Shown here: positions 1 to 12,624 of the stretch, piece by piece
How the letters are laid out: every line of letters starts with the position of its first letter
Position numbering within the stretch: position 1 is the first letter of the stretch
Origin: Choristoneura fumiferana
Lineage: Eukaryota > Arthropoda > Insecta > Lepidoptera > Tortricidae
Direction: 5' to 3'
NCBI RefSeq assembly: GCF_025370935.1
Contig: NC_133498.1
Span: 1,836,224-1,900,223 of the forward strand
Length of the DNA stretch: 64,000 nucleotides
Translations under genes and position numbers: made by a program
The notes under the pieces: model-generated
The model's database searches: none
What the model was told of the DNA's origin: nothing
Seen by the model: only the letters and a program-made list of their open reading frames with translations

Positions 1-110
1 ACTTTTTTTGCTGACTTTACTTGCATTGTCATCCAAACTAGACTTCCTTGACAAATTTCAAGGCGATGCCATTAGCCGTTGAAAGGTTCCGTTCCGTCCT
101 GTGGAGACGA
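1..110 (-). repeat. Dispersed repeat fragment, cut by window edge
   Basis: Reverse-complement match to 6405-6530, sharing the segments around 'ggttaatggcatcgacttga' and 'acagtcagcaaaaaagcttg'. A third partial copy lies near 46070-46150. No coding sequence is seen, and the full element cannot be bounded here. Confidence 0.55.
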
Positions 111-120
111 TCCAGCATCC

Positions 121-248
121 AGCAGGGCTACTACGAAACTCGAAGTTTGTTTCGTGCGGTCAGGTAGGTGTCAGAGCACTTATACTATTTAATACGAGAG
201 CGAGAGGGACCGCACGACACGAACTTCGAGTTTCGTAGTAGCCCTGCT
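121..248. mobile_element. Fold-back MITE, family F1 copy 1
   Basis: Nearly perfect inverted repeat: 'agcagggctactacgaaact' at the left and its complement at the right. The centre holds 'atactatttaatacgagagc'. The same palindromic unit recurs at 3482-3605, 13018-13195, 24224-24342 and 43785-43911, with a half copy near 2003-2080. It is non-coding and able to fold along its whole length. The superfamily is not recognised and no target-site duplication is clear. Confidence 0.75.
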
Positions 249-766
249 GTTCTGGTAAAACAAGAAAATGAAATAAACTTTTTCGCATTGATTTTCATTT
301 AAGGAGGAAACACACACGGTAACTTTTCTATTCTTTAATGATTAATTTTACTGATGAGAATTTCGTTTCGTTAAGTAAATATCAGCTAGCATAAATTGAC
401 TCAACCGGAGATTTAATGGCTGGTTATAGTTAACTTTAACTTGGTCTCTCAGTAAACGTTGTCAATAACCTGCCACGGTGGTCTCAGCCCCCATCTGGAA
501 GTTGGGACCGGCGCGCACGCACAATAACTATTCAAAAAGGGGTTAGTTTCAAACGATCTCCCTTTCCCTCTTTGCTGGTTTACGCGCCGTCTCGCTCTCG
601 CGAGCTCCCCTCGACGATCACGCTTGGTAACTATGTGGAGTATGAACGGAGCAGGTTTTTTTTTTAATTTGTGATACTTCAGAGGGCTTTTATGGGGGTT
701 TTAAATTCACTCGTGTGTTCAATGTGTTAGGATCAAAATGATTAGTACTACACTTGCTAAATTTTG

Positions 767-860
767 TACAGTCACCGGCACCAGTATCTGACACAACAAA
801 ACGTGCATAAATATCTGATACGATCATTTCTAGGGCCGGTAGAACATCAGATATTTTTGT
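767..860. repeat. Short 'GTACAGTCACCGGC' dispersed repeat
   Basis: Contains 'tacagtcaccggcaccagta' followed by 'aaatatctgatacga'. Related segments are at 4472-4580 and 14481-14545. Non-coding; possibly a worn MITE. Confidence 0.45.
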
Positions 861-1039
861 ACGCTCCGCTGTGGCAGATTGAATGCAGGTGACTCTACAT
901 GATAGGCGGATTTGGTGACTTTTGGTGCAGTGGTATAAAATGTGCCGTAAGCATAAAGCTCATTTAGATATCATCATCTCATCCTAAAACGATACTTCCC
1001 ATTCCTCTCAGAATATTAGGGCTTGGGCTAAGCTATAAG

Positions 1040-1265
1040 TTCTCGCACTCAACTGGCCCAATATGAATTGGGTACTTCACACACCATTAAATCTCGTCGC
1101 CGGTGTTTTTTCGTCACGATATTTCCTTCACTAGTAAAGATGGTGGTTGTCAAATCTGATTTCGCACTGAATTCCGAAAAACCCAGAAGTGAGAACTCGA
1201 GCTTGAACCCACGATCCTCTGCAAAGGTCATGGGTCAGACCGCTGGGCTACCGCGACGGATATAT
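1040..1265 (-). mobile_element. tRNA-derived SINE, family S2 (decayed)
   Basis: Read on the minus strand, a tRNA-like head with a B-box-like 'gtgggttcaagctcga' leads into a body seen on + as 'tttccttcactagtaaagat'. The same body and head occur at 42600-42815, 48376-48650, 51918-52226 and 57436-57600. The length and body show a SINE, not a working tRNA gene. Confidence 0.6.
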
Positions 1266-1429
1266 TGTTGAATAACAAGCGATTTCTCAATTATATTGAA
1301 GTGTTTTCCGAGAAGCTCTTGCGCACGCGCTGTTGGCAAAGCGACACCGAAACAAGTGTATTTCGATTGTAATATGCTTGTTTTCTTTGCCAAGCATTGG
1401 CTGTTTATCTCTATTTTAATAATAATATA

Positions 1430-1630
1430 CAGGACTAGCTGTTGCCTGCGACTGTCTGCTAAGAATTCGTTTATCCGCTATTCCGCAGGCACTGTGCAAT
1501 TTTTCCGGGATAAAAACTATCTTCTATGTCCTTCCCAGAGTCGCAAACTTCATTCATCATTATCATCATGTCCACTGTTGGACATAGACCTGCAGTTGCT
1601 TCGGTTGGTAGCGGCTTGTATACCCACCCG
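1430..1630. repeat. Two adjacent retrotransposon 3'-end fragments
   Basis: Positions 1430-1545 carry the 'gttgcctgcgactgtctgct' type 3' end also seen at 17930-18045 and 44320-44480. Positions 1553-1630 are a piece of the RTE-like 3' end ('tccactgttggacatagacc') in reverse orientation. Both are too short to encode anything. Confidence 0.5.
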
Positions 1631-2002
1631 TCATGAAGGAACCTAATTTTTAGTTAGGATAATGACAAATTTAGTTAGTTAGTTGTCGTATACCGAATTT
1701 TATTTTGACTAGCAGTTCAAAAGCATCTCAGTTTACGGAATTGCTCGCATTTTTGTTTTATTGAATCGCCTTAAAATCCAAAGACACTAAGGCTTTTGTT
1801 TACTTGTATTTAGTTTTTACCGCACTCAGTAACTTGACCGATAATCGCGCTTGGCTTGCTAATAGCATCGATTTTTATTCGCAACCTGATTAATTATTTA
1901 TGGATTAGCTTAGCTGACGTGGTGCATCGCTAGAGGCACTTGGGAATGAGGGGGGGGCTTACCACCAAGGCCCTGGTAAAGCTGCGGCAAGCTGACTTCT
2001 CA

Positions 2003-2300
2003 ACTTGGCCCTATACTACGAAGTTCAAAATTCGAACTGAGTATCTTGCCGTCCCGCTGACGCTAATCCATACTATCCATACTAATATTATAAATGCGAA
2101 AGTGTGTGTTTGTATGTTTGTCCATCTTTCACGTCGAAACGGAGTGACGGATTGACGTGATTTTTGGCTTAGAGATAGTTTATGGGTCAGAGAGTGACAT
2201 AGGCTACTTTTTATCCCGGAAAAATGCACAGTTCCCGGGGGAATAGCGCGTGATAACCGAATTCCACGCGGGCGAAGCCGCGGGCAAAAGCTAGTATTAT
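2003..2300 (+). repeat. Half F1 fold-back joined to LINE-like 3' end
   Basis: Positions 2003-2080 match one arm of fold-back family F1. From about 2085 a different repeat runs to 'cgaagccgcgggcaaaagct' near 2290. That second unit ('tataaatgcgaaagtgtgtg') recurs at 5122-5500 and 23490-23815. No open frame is kept. Positions 2301-3480 are AT-rich and show nothing identifiable. Confidence 0.5.
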
Positions 2301-3481
2301 TTATTATATATCTTCACGAAATTTACCCATTTTTAAATTTTAATTACTATTTAGAGATTAGTAGGAAAATTTGCCATGCCTAAAGTGTAACCTCAAACCT
2401 TAAGGATGAAATTCAAACAGGAAATATTATCAGTGACATTGATAATATTAGTAATTTGACCTTTAATTATAGTTTCCGTGATTTGTCCTTGGTTCAACCA
2501 TATTAATTGTTCCATTTGTTAAATAGCTCAAAGGAAACGTGAATAATAAATCCGAAAGGAAACCGAATTTCAATTTTTGTGAAAAATATTTCAAGCAATT
2601 TCCCAATTAAATAAAAGGAAATCTATTCGCCGTACCCAGAGTGGTATGAGTTTCGTACAAACTAGCTATGTCAAATAATAACATGCGATACGAGATTATC
2701 ATTAAGACATTTCTACCAGTCAACCTTCTCATAAAGGGTATATTCGCCTCTGTACATGTATCTCAGTTTGTCAATCGTTTTTTTTTTCTTTTGAACTATA
2801 AAGAGTTTAATACGTACATTATGCCAAAAAGGTAGAATCCAAAAATAGACTTTTCTCTATTCCACTGGAATTTCAAAAAATCTCTTATTAGTAGTACTTA
2901 GTATACTTATCATGATCCTTGCGCGGACGTGTCGTATTTCAAACTAATTATTTATTTTATTTATCAAGGTGTAGGTATAGTAAGTAATCCCAGTGTTTTA
3001 TACCAAGGTGTACATTATCGCTATAATAGTTTTTAAGTAACTACAAGACTGCCTCTACCACAAGAATTTGACGTTCGTACAGTATTCAACCGTATACCGT
3101 ATAGCAATTATCGAGTCGTCGTCAAATTTAGATCGATAATAGTCTCTGGATGTAACATTATAGTGCTATTAAGTGCTAATTTTAACTCCGAACATCAATA
3201 GGGCTCGGCTATGAAGTGTAATTTGATATTCGACTCGCCGCTGAACTGGTTGGTCGTACAAGTTTTGTGAAATTAAATTTATGTTTGATGTTAGCCATTA
3301 TAATTATAAGCGGGTAACACTAAATATGTACTGTACCTAGATGTGTTATTACGAGATGAAGCACGAAAATGCGATAATTTGTTGCCTTTGAATCCATGTG
3401 AAGTTAAAGAAAAGGCCAACCGTATGACGTATATGGTGGAAGATGGACGTAGTCATAAAGCGTCCATGTGCGAGTGGCCTG

Positions 3482-3605
3482 CAGGGCTACTACGAAACTC
3501 GAAACTGGAAGTTCGTATCGTACCGTCCCTCTCGCTCTCGTATTAAATAGTATAAGTGTCAGAGGGACCGCACGACACGAACTTCGAGTTTCGTAGTAGC
3601 CCCTG
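3482..3605. mobile_element. Fold-back MITE, family F1 copy 2
   Basis: Inverted repeat from 'cagggctactacgaaactcg' to its complement ending in 'gtagtagcccctg'. The centre 'attaaatagtataagtgtca' matches the other copies. Non-coding. Nothing is recognised from 3606 to 4090. Confidence 0.75.
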
Positions 3606-4094
3606 TGCCGCCGTTGCGTTAGGAGCATGTTTTTCGATTGTTTTGCGAGCATTTGACGTATTATGTTATGATGTAAATATCTATGTATAGTCTACCAAGA
3701 AATTGGTTTACCGCTCTAAGGTTTTGTCATTTGTTTTGTAGCGCTTAAAACATCAAAGCCTATTTTCACTTACAAGTCAATATGACAGTCAGCCTTATTG
3801 TTTTATTTCTGAAGTAGGAACTGTCATCAAAATTGGTAAAGCACTCTCTAGGTCGACCATACATTACGCTGAGATCTTTCGAACTACAACGTATTTTAAT
3901 GCAGTTTTAATTGTTAGTGATACTTATACTAGCGACACGCCCCGGCAGCGCGCGGGTGTAGTTTTGGAGAAGGGGAGCTGGAAAATGGAAATGCTTTTTT
4001 TTTTTTTTCAAATTGAGCTGAATTGGGGCGGGCCACTAAAAATAAATTACCTAACATTATCTATACAACACAACATGGACGCTCACGTTAGGGC

Positions 4095-4470
4095 TGGTCC
4101 ACAAATTTAAAGTTCCTCAACGTGCTATGGAGAGGGCTATGCTCGGAGTTTCTGAAAGATAGAATTCGTAACGAAGTGATCCGACAGAGAACCAAAGTTA
4201 TCGACATAGCCCGCATTAGCACGCTGAAGTGGCAATGGGCCGACCATATAACCGAAGAACCGATAACCGTTGGGGAAGACGAGTTCTTGAGTGGAGACCA
4301 CGGATCGGCAAACGTAGCGTAGGACGTCCTCAGACTCGGTGGAGCGATGATCTTCGCAGGGCGGCTGGCAAGAGCTGGATGAGGGTGGCCGAGGACCGTG
4401 CTCAGTGGCGTGCCATGGAGAGGCCTATGTCCAGTGGACGAACTTAGGCTGATGATGATGATGATGATGA
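4095..4470 (+). pseudogene. Truncated RTE-type reverse transcriptase C-terminus
   Basis: The translation resembles the C-terminal end of lepidopteran 'endonuclease-reverse transcriptase' proteins. Pieces visible in different frames are QRAMERAMLGVS, DRIRNEVIRQRTKVIDIA, LKWQWADHI and SVGRPQTRWSDDL, ending near WRAMERPMSSGRT. At least two frameshifts separate them, so it is dead. It ends in a (GAT)n tail at 4450-4470, the usual 3' end of this family. Only the last 120 or so codons are present, typical of 5'-truncated target-primed insertion. Confidence 0.75.
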
Positions 4471-4879
4471 TCTGTACAGTCAGCAGCATAAATATCTGAC
4501 ACGATTTTTCACACACTTCGCACTTCGACGCTTTTGCGTGCGTTAATATCTGATACGACTCTATTTCTAGGACCGCCGTTTGGACATATTAGTTTTTTTT
4601 CCGTTCGCTTCTCTGAGTTGATTAGATTATTTATTTTTATTCCTTGTTGGGCGAAGTCACGGGGATTAGCCTAGTTAGTTACACCATATTGTAAGCTCTG
4701 AAATCAAGAGCCTTTCTTTGGGTTATCGCGTAAAAATGAGTAATGAAAATGATGCATTATTACTAGGAAATGACTGGTATCTTTATAGATAGAGTAAGGT
4801 TAAGATTGTATGCAAAAACATATGTTTAGTGACTTGCCAAATTTTACTGAATACTTATTACTTTTATTTTAAATATGCT

Positions 4880-5055
4880 ACGTCATCATCATCATCATCA
4901 TCTCAGCCGTAGGACGTCCACTGTTGGACATAGACCTCCAGTTGCTTCGGTTGGAGGCGGCCTGCATCCACCGTGAACCCGCGACTTTAACCAGGTCATC
5001 CGTCCATCTCGTTGGTGGACTTCCTACGCTGGGCTTGCCGACGATATGCTAAGTA
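4880..5055 (-). mobile_element. RTE-type 3'-end fragment, minus strand
   Basis: Starts with (CAT)n at 4885-4900, followed by 'ggacgtccactgttggacat' and 'cctgcatccaccgtgaaccc'. This is the reverse complement of the same 3' end seen at 4095-4470. No intact frame. Confidence 0.7.
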
Positions 5056-5121
5056 TTTGGAAGAGAATAAAAGTTTTAAAATTCAGTAAAATTTGTTACA
5101 CCGGAGGTGCGTTTTGTCAAA

Positions 5122-5500
5122 TCCTACTAATATGATAAATGTGAAAGTTTGTATGTGTGTGTATGTTTGTTACTCCTTTACGCTAAAGTCTATATAGACT
5201 GGTCGAAAATTTTTAGTCATAATGTAATGTTTGACATAATTATGAAACCATTTATTTTTCTGGATTGTTATAAAACAAATCTAACCTAACCTATAGAGTT
5301 CTACAGGATGACCATTTAAAAGTGTATGAAAAATGTATGGTTTCAGCGGGGGAAAAAATTATGACTAACAATAATTATGACAAACATTACATTATGACTT
5401 GTAAAATTATGGCAGTCGAAAGGATCCCTTTTGATTAAATTTTGTATGAAAATACTTAGCTTGGCAACTGGAATAATACATAGGCTACTACTTTTTATCC
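5122..5500 (+). repeat. LINE-like 3'-end fragments, broken up
   Basis: Begins 'tcctactaatatgataaatg' with the 'tatgtttgttactcctttac' unit seen at 2085 and 23490. Short AT-rich insertions follow, then the 'taggctactactttttatcc' segment. Non-coding. Confidence 0.45.
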
Positions 5501-5550
5501 CACTATTCATATTCATATTTATTTATTTATTGCAACCATACATATTCCAA

Positions 5551-5971
5551 GAGATCGGAATAAAATAAATGACTATGACACGCCAATGAAACAATCAGTA
5601 TTTTTTATCGATCTAGGAACTGTCACAAAAAATGAAAAGCACTAATTAGTGCCGAAGTAATCTTCGGCGACTGTACATTGATCGGTGTAGGTATATAAAT
5701 TATGTTTGATGTGTTTCACATGAACACTCTCTATTATAATCTCGTAACATATTATTACGCAAAAGCAGAGATCGGAATAAAATAAATGACTATGACACGC
5801 CAATGAAACAATCAGTATTTTTTATCGATCTAGGAACTGTCACAAAAAATGAAAAGCACTAATTACTTCGGCGACTGTACATTGATAGGTGTAGGTATAT
5901 AAATTATGTTTGATGTGTTTCTCACATGAACCACTCTCTATTATAATCTCGTAACATATTATTACGCAAAA
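5551..5971. repeat. Direct tandem duplication of a ~210-bp unit
   Basis: Positions 5551-5764 and 5768-5971 are nearly identical: both start 'gagatcggaataaaataaat' and end 'catattattacgcaaaa'. Copy 1 has 'agtgccgaagtaatc', where copy 2 is shorter ('actaattacttcggcg'). The low divergence points to a recent event. No protein is encoded. Confidence 0.85.
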
Positions 5972-6239
5972 AAAAAAGAATTAAACAGTCTCCGATCGCC
6001 GGATGTGAGATCGAACGGATGTCGTATCGAGTTGCTGAGTTCGAACCTGCCTCCCTGTTTGTACAGGCTTGGGTTATGGTGTAGTCCCTACACTGTAGGG
6101 AAGTGATACTAAGTGGTGGAATTGTCACTCGCCTTGTGTAAGATAGGGTGGAGACAGGGTTGCTTAAGTGCCTACCCATTGGAGAATGAAGACGTATGCA
6201 TAATCTTCCGATTTCAAGTAGTTCCATTTAAAAAAAAAG

Positions 6240-6655
6240 TTTATTCTGTGAATAGGCCGCAACGAGCTTTTTTATAAGCTTTTCTTTAACTTGCCCTGTT
6301 TATTTATATATTTGTTTGTTCGTTTGGGTCAAATCTTGGAGCTAAATTTGACCCACTTCCAGTGGTCCGATTGACTTGTATACTTCTGTAAATCTGGTAG
6401 TGAAATCCTGGGACAGGCCAGGATCGTCTTCACAGAACGGAACTCCTCAACGGTTAATGGCATCGACTTGATATTTGGTACGGAAATGTAGCTTGGATGA
6501 CAATCAAGTACAGTCAGCAAAAAAGCTTGTATTAAAAATGAAATTTTTAACAAAATCTTATTACATGTCACTTTTTAAAACTGCCAGCGCTTTCGGAAAG
6601 ACCATCATTGCCAAAAAGAATGCGCCGCAAGGAACTTGGCGGAAAGTAATCTATC
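6240..6655 (+). mobile_element. Retroelement family F3 copy with internal insertion
   Basis: The left piece ('ctgtgaataggccgcaacga', about 6246) and right piece ('gcgctttcggaaagaccatc', about 6587, through 'ggaacttggcggaaag') belong to one repeat, which occurs uninterrupted at 36312-36435. Between them lies another repeat, related to 1-110 and 46040-46150, so this is a nested insertion. Non-coding. Confidence 0.6.
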
Positions 6656-7596
6656 TCTATGGTTCAATGTCAGCTGTACAGCTTATTTATTTATTTCTAC
6701 TTTTTCTAAATCATACCGAAATTAGAACAAATAGTAAAATCAGGTTAGTGTAGTTGGGGCTGGAAGTCGCGTGGAAGGAATGGAACCACCATGGAACCTT
6801 TTCGAAGGAAAAATCATAACGATTTTCAATGTCAATGAATGCGATTTCACTATGAAGTTTACTGTGAAATGGTTCCACAGTGGCTCATGAATTAAAGCCC
6901 TCGACTGTACATGCCGTTTGTTCGACTGTACCAGCCATGTCGCCATCAAAGCCAAGTCTTCGCGATACTAGTTGATTATAGTTATGTGAGGCCGTATTGT
7001 CTACCGCGCGGGCGCTCGCGATCCCATTTGCCATCTCTTTCTACCCTCATCTTATACCGTGTGTCAGAAGGAAGTGATGAAAACGATTGTGATTCCGAAT
7101 GCGTGGCAATAAGGCCTCTGATCTATTCGGGCAACTTATTATAATGATATAAAATCGTATTAAAGCCTCGGGTTGATGCGCAGGCGCAGACGGGCCGACG
7201 ACGCCGCACGCGCGTTGAATATTTATGACGTTCAACGCGGTGATTTATCTGTATCGCTACGGGGAACGGACGTGGACGTGAAACGTGGTGTTGCCACGAA
7301 CATTAAAAAAAAATTGGACCTATTGGTTAGCAGATCTTTAGACAATCTCTTCGTAGACGGTACACTCTTGCCAGAGTGGTCGTGGTCTTCATTGTGAATC
7401 TGCCGTCGCCTTATGTTTTTGAAATAATCATGTATGTTAGGAAGAGCATATGTGATTTTCCCACTAACGTCGATAAGCCAAAGGCTACTAGAAACACAGG
7501 GAAGCTTAAAATTCCATCTTACAGACTGGCTAAAACCAAAAAGTAGTTTCTGGGAAATTGCATACGTTTTTTTTATAATATTAGTGGGATAGTTTT

Positions 7597-7744
7597 GTAC
7601 AGTTAGCATCAAAAGCAGCGGATCACTTTTTTACCTACTCTGTCGCATAGACTCGACACATTGGCAATCTTGCATGGCGTTTAGTACGTGGCTCTAAAAC
7701 GACAAAGTACGAAAGTGTGCAGCTGCTTTTGATGCTGACTATAC
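7597..7744. mobile_element. Short TIR element (GTACAGT type)
   Basis: Terminal inverted repeats: 'gtacagttagcatcaaaagc' at the left, and at the right 'gcttttgatgctgactatac', its near-complement. Length 148 bp, no coding capacity. A MITE with the same GTACAGT ends but a different interior lies at 18602-18747. The stretch 7410-7560, just upstream, is a repeat shared with 31505-31620. Confidence 0.65.
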
Positions 7745-10700
7745 ATCGGACATACCATCACCCCTTTTTTGTATTAGTGAATAAATGTCCTCTTTCTTTC
7801 TTTTTCCCTGGGAAGGGGTAAGCAGAGACTATTTGTTTCCACCTGCACGATCCTGACATATATTTCGCTTTCTCAACGCTCATTGGTCATTTCATACATA
7901 CCCTCAGGTTTCGGATACTCTGGACCTGACCTTTCCCTAGGACATCTTCAACCTGATTATGGTTTTGTTGGACTATATAATAAAATAATGAATGAAAAAA
8001 AAATTACAAGTGTGTGAAATAGCGCCCGCTCCCGAAAGGATTCGTTTAACAAAAGCAAAAGCAACCACAAATGTACACAGATATTTAACCTTATTAAGTA
8101 TACAATATGGTACAAAATAATTTGTATTCGTTAAAAATATTATTCGTTTTTAAATTAATCCCTGGTAGATAAACTACATAAAACTATGATTTATTTTGTG
8201 GTAGCACATCTAAATTTGCAGGGCCTGAAAAAGGGTTAAATATGTGAATTGTATACCCACCGCAGTCACTCAGTTTTTTGTTTTGTAAAGTTGGCGTCAC
8301 AGGCCAGTAACAATATTGTTTTCTCGCTTCTCCCTCGGAGGAAAGCTTTAATGGTAACTACATACATAAGTAGCAGTGGCGAAGCGTCTGTAGAACCCGA
8401 TTCCCTATGACTTGCAAAATAAGACAACAGGACGTTCAGGATTTGTGAAAGATGTAAGCGATTTTGCTTCGCCTTTACCTACCATGGAAATATTTGACTC
8501 TTCGCCACTGATAGGTAGAGTCATTTTGTGAGTCTATATGTGCCTTTTTCTACGTAACAGAAGTTAAGTCTTATTGATGTTAGTTCTGCTGTTATACGTT
8601 CATCCACTCATAAAATATACGAAACACGTAGTTTTAAAAGCAAACAAATCAATTTTCCGCCGATTCACTTTCTCACGGTACGCGTATAGGCCTTATAGCT
8701 ATTAAAATTCAACGAATATAACGAATTATTTAGTACTAGTTTACTTTATATAGTCGGACGGCGGGAAAACTACGCGGCCGGAGATTAGTGTAAGTGTTAC
8801 TAACTAATTAACATAGACACACAAACACACTAACGACGATAACCGGACAGACGGACGGTCGCCGTCACGATAGTGGGCATACCTGTCGACGAGTCCAAAG
8901 AAAATCATGGAACGATTGTCACTGTCAGTTGCACAAAATATGTATTGCACACGGTGCTGCTCGCCAGTTCTGTTAGCTTGAAATTGGCTTTGTCTAGATC
9001 TATACCTATAATAATGATAACAATAATAAACAGTAAAAAAATATACAAATGAAATGAAAATTTCAATATATACAATGCCCTCGACAGGGACATGGAGGAA
9101 AAAAGGGGAGGCCTTGGTCCAGCTGTGGGACATTTTAACGGGTTAAGAAAAATTCGAATTGGGGCTATCCTAAAGTACGTCACACCAACTTTGACCATTA
9201 AGAAAACCAATCCTTTGTTTTGCGACTTCCGAACGACATCACTAAACTAGTGTATAGATATCGAAAATACAAACTGAGACAGAAAAACCAGAAAAAGAGA
9301 CCAGCGCTGGGAATCGAACCCAGGTCCTCAGCATTCCGTGCTGCGTGCATATTTTCGATATACAAATACAACAACAAATACAAATCATTTATTGCGTATA
9401 TGGTTTACGGGATGACCGTAAAAGTAACAAATTTGGAGTTGAAATAAAAAATACAAAAAGACTCCAAATAACCAATCATAGTGTATAGTGTCCAGTCCAT
9501 AGATTTTCCCTGCATTTCTGTGGGCCTATTATGCACATGTAGGTATCATAGATACATATCGTTAGCTCGGGTGCGCATGCGCGTTCCAACGTCATGGAAT
9601 TCTTAACTTGGCCGTGTCATTCGTGCAGAGAGACATATTTCTATACTATAATCGTTAAAGTTTTAAATGTGAGTTGCGCTAAGTTACATAGACAATCAAT
9701 GTTAACCGCGTGGGCCCTCGCGTACTTTATAAAGGACCAATTAGTGTAGGAAATGAAGCAAGTTATTGTATGGAGACCCATGCATTAATTTCTCAGTCGA
9801 TGAAATTTTGCTTGGTTATTGTGTAGTATGAGCCGAAACTAACATATAAATATAAAAAAAAACACTCTTAATTATAGGTATTTATACGTAAAAATACAAA
9901 TCTGTTTATATATTGAACCGAGTAATTCCTCTGTCCAAAATTATTTTACCAAATAAGTCATTTGTATCAGTATGTGATATTAGAAAAAAATCTAAATCTT
10001 TTGTCAAACATGAGAATATTTTTTTTATGATAATTCCTTTTTTGACGCTCATTTTCATCGGAAAATTGCTCTGTATTTTTTTCTTCTTATATGATCTTAG
10101 AATGTAATTTGGCGTAGTGGGTAAGAAAATCCAAAAAAAATGCATACCCAAATTTATGTATTTTAGAACTATTAAAAACTGAGAGTGGAAAATTTCTCAG
10201 CCTGATTTCTTTTTAAATATATATTAAGTATACACTAAAATCCAAAATATTCAAAAAAAAATCCGCTTGTACACCCCGCTTCCTACACACTGCTCCCGAT
10301 ATGTTTAGTTTTTAATACGCTCGTTATTTTTTTGGATGTTTTTATAGTTGAATGGAAAGAAAACTATGTGAACTTAATTCAATAAATAAAATGGTGAGAA
10401 ATTTTCCACAGCGAGTAAAAAGGTAAATTTCTGAAAATAGTATAGTTACATGGTAATGTTTTTAGATTTCCATTTTGTAGGTATAAAACGGCAATAAAAT
10501 GACATTCCAATGAAAAAATTTGACGGAGCAATTTTCCGGTCCAAGAAACGCCAAAAAATTATATTTTATTAATATAGGTATTTCTGCTGGGATTTTTTTT
10601 TATATATTTCATATACATATTGTTGCAATACGTTACATGAATATGTCCGGTGAAGAAAGTCTGAACGGACCATTTTTCTGTAAAAAGATATTAACGATTC

Positions 10701-11251
10701 GACTTCAGGTATTTACTTAAATCCTATTATTATTATTCTTTGGAAATTTATACAATACTATTTATTTATTGATACTTTATCATACTGTAAAGTTTTTTCT
10801 GGCAGAGGAATTACTGTTGGGGTCCACTACCTTTATTTCCTACACTAAATTAACAAATTAAAGTAACAAATTGTTCATTGAAAAAATAATCTTAAGAATT
10901 TTGAATAATATTCAAAATAACAAAGCTGGTGAACTACGTCTAGGGCGTAAGTAAAAGAGCCTGTTTTGGAAAATTCAGGTCCCAAGAGATAAAACCAGCT
11001 GTCAAATCTCCGGGGAGACTTATGTCAGCCTAGAGGTGCTTTATAAGAGATGTGGGCGTGCAGTCGGAAAAAATGCATTATGGACGACTGGGAACGGAGA
11101 CCCCAGACTGTGTTGGACCTCACCGGCTAAAAAAACGAGCGGGTTTTTTATCTTGAAGCCATCCATAAAGTACGTCGCCAATTTTTAGCACCCCCCACCC
11201 CCTATTAAATTTGCAATCATTTTGTTCCACTGTCACTTTACATTTTACATT
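7745..11251. other. Intergenic DNA, no gene recognised
   Basis: Frames are short and lack coding character. A tRNA-like minus-strand segment with a B-box-like 'gggttcgattcccagcgctg' sits at 9296-9350, probably a SINE head. LINE-like ends occur near 9090-9140. Positions 9800-10900 are AT-rich, with homopolymer runs. Nothing else is supported. Confidence 0.5.
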
Positions 11252-11559
11252 TTAATCATATTTAATACCTTAAAACCGTAACATAAAAATATCGAGCATG
11301 CCACAGTGTTGCGTAGTCCCGTTCTGTTTGGAAAAAAGGGAGGACAAAGGTTTCCAAAATACAAAACTGTTTCAAAACACAGACATTCCCCGTGCATGAC
11401 GCATATTTGCCATAATTAATTTCAGGTATTGCATAATATTCATAAAATTATTTCTAATTACAAGTAAACCCGCGTAGCTCACCCAAAAAACAGTGACATT
11501 TCGGAGACCTCTCGCTACACTAGCGCCTCTAGCGGCGAATTCGTACGCGATAGCCCTCA
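11252..11559. mobile_element. Family F7 element, left-truncated copy
   Basis: Matches the inner and right part of the 423-bp element at 41750-42172, ending 'cgcgatagccctca'. The left 115 bp or so are missing, and it is more diverged than the other two copies. Confidence 0.75.
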
Positions 11560-11844
11560 GCCAACACTGGGACGAAAACTACAGGTTACAAAAAAAAACA
11601 ATAAACAGCTTTCTTAGCATGAAAAGCCACGTATGCACTATTAAATATTAAATATGTTTACACCAACTGGCGCGGGCCACGTCGCGGGCGCCAAGTAGTC
11701 CACCGCCTCTACTGGAAGCAAGGGGGCGGTAATATGCGGAATAAAATATAGTTCGCGGCCGGTGAATATTTAAGGAGGCCATATTTGATATTTCTCTTTA
11801 GCTGTAAAGACCTAAAGGTTGAATAAAGACTGGGGACTTTGAAT

Positions 11845-11945
11845 GATCTTTATCATATCGGCCGTAGGAGGTCCACTGTTGGGCATAGGCCTTCCCCATA
11901 GACCTCCAGTTGCTACGGTTGTAAGCGGCCTGCATCCACCGGCCT
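11845..11945 (-). repeat. RTE-type 3'-end fragment
   Basis: Contains 'aggaggtccactgttgggca' and 'gcggcctgcatccaccgg', the reverse complement of the RTE 3' region. About 100 bp, non-coding. Confidence 0.6.
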
Positions 11946-12041
11946 TTTGATGTGTGGAAAATATTTAGCCAGATTGTGTAATTATCATATATACTTAAAG
12001 TTAGTGTTCAAGTCCCGAAAGTGGTAGGTAGTGCTCATAAA

Positions 12042-12584
12042 TAAAAAACCGGGCAAGTGCGGGTCGGACTCGCGCACCGAGGGTTCCGTACACATTTATA
12101 GGTATGTAAACGGGAATCGTGTCTTGAAGATATTTCTCGCTTTTTCCGAGTGATTTAATACATCCAGTGTATGCTGAGAAGTGTAAGCAAAATGTGCGCA
12201 GTGTGGGGTCAGATTATATTGTTCATTGATATTTACAGACATAAAAAAACAAGATTTTTAGAATTTTCTAGTTGGTTGTGTTATGATAGCTACCTTCATA
12301 TCAAATTTCAAGATTCTGAATCACGAGAAGTACCCTGTAGGTTTTGATTCCCTTGCGAGTTTCGTAAATTTGCAGCATAAACGGCTGCATCTTTTGATTG
12401 CGTTAGAAGTTTGTTTTTTTCACAGCTCCAAGTGACAGTAGACCTCAGTATTTGATATAAATTTCAGCTTGATACCACCACGCCTTCCCGAGGAAAAGGG
12501 TCTTGACGCACAGACACACAGACGGACAAAAAGTGAGCCTATAAGGGTTCCGTTTCTCCTTTTGAGGTACGGAACCCTAAAAAC
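12042..12584 (+). mobile_element. 'CCGGGCAAGTGCG' interspersed repeat
   Basis: Starts 'aaaaccgggcaagtgcgggt', includes 'gcacagacacacagacggac' and ends 'gaggtacggaaccctaaaaa'. A shorter relative lies at 50715-50925. I recognise the outline as a very common lepidopteran interspersed repeat but cannot name its class. No conserved frame. Confidence 0.65.
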
Positions 12585-12624
12585 GTTAAGGCTTAATTTC
12601 TTTTTATTTTACACGAATTGGGTA

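Noticed and set aside
4122..4447. Intact reverse transcriptase gene
   Set aside because: Only the C-terminal end is present and it needs at least two frameshifts.
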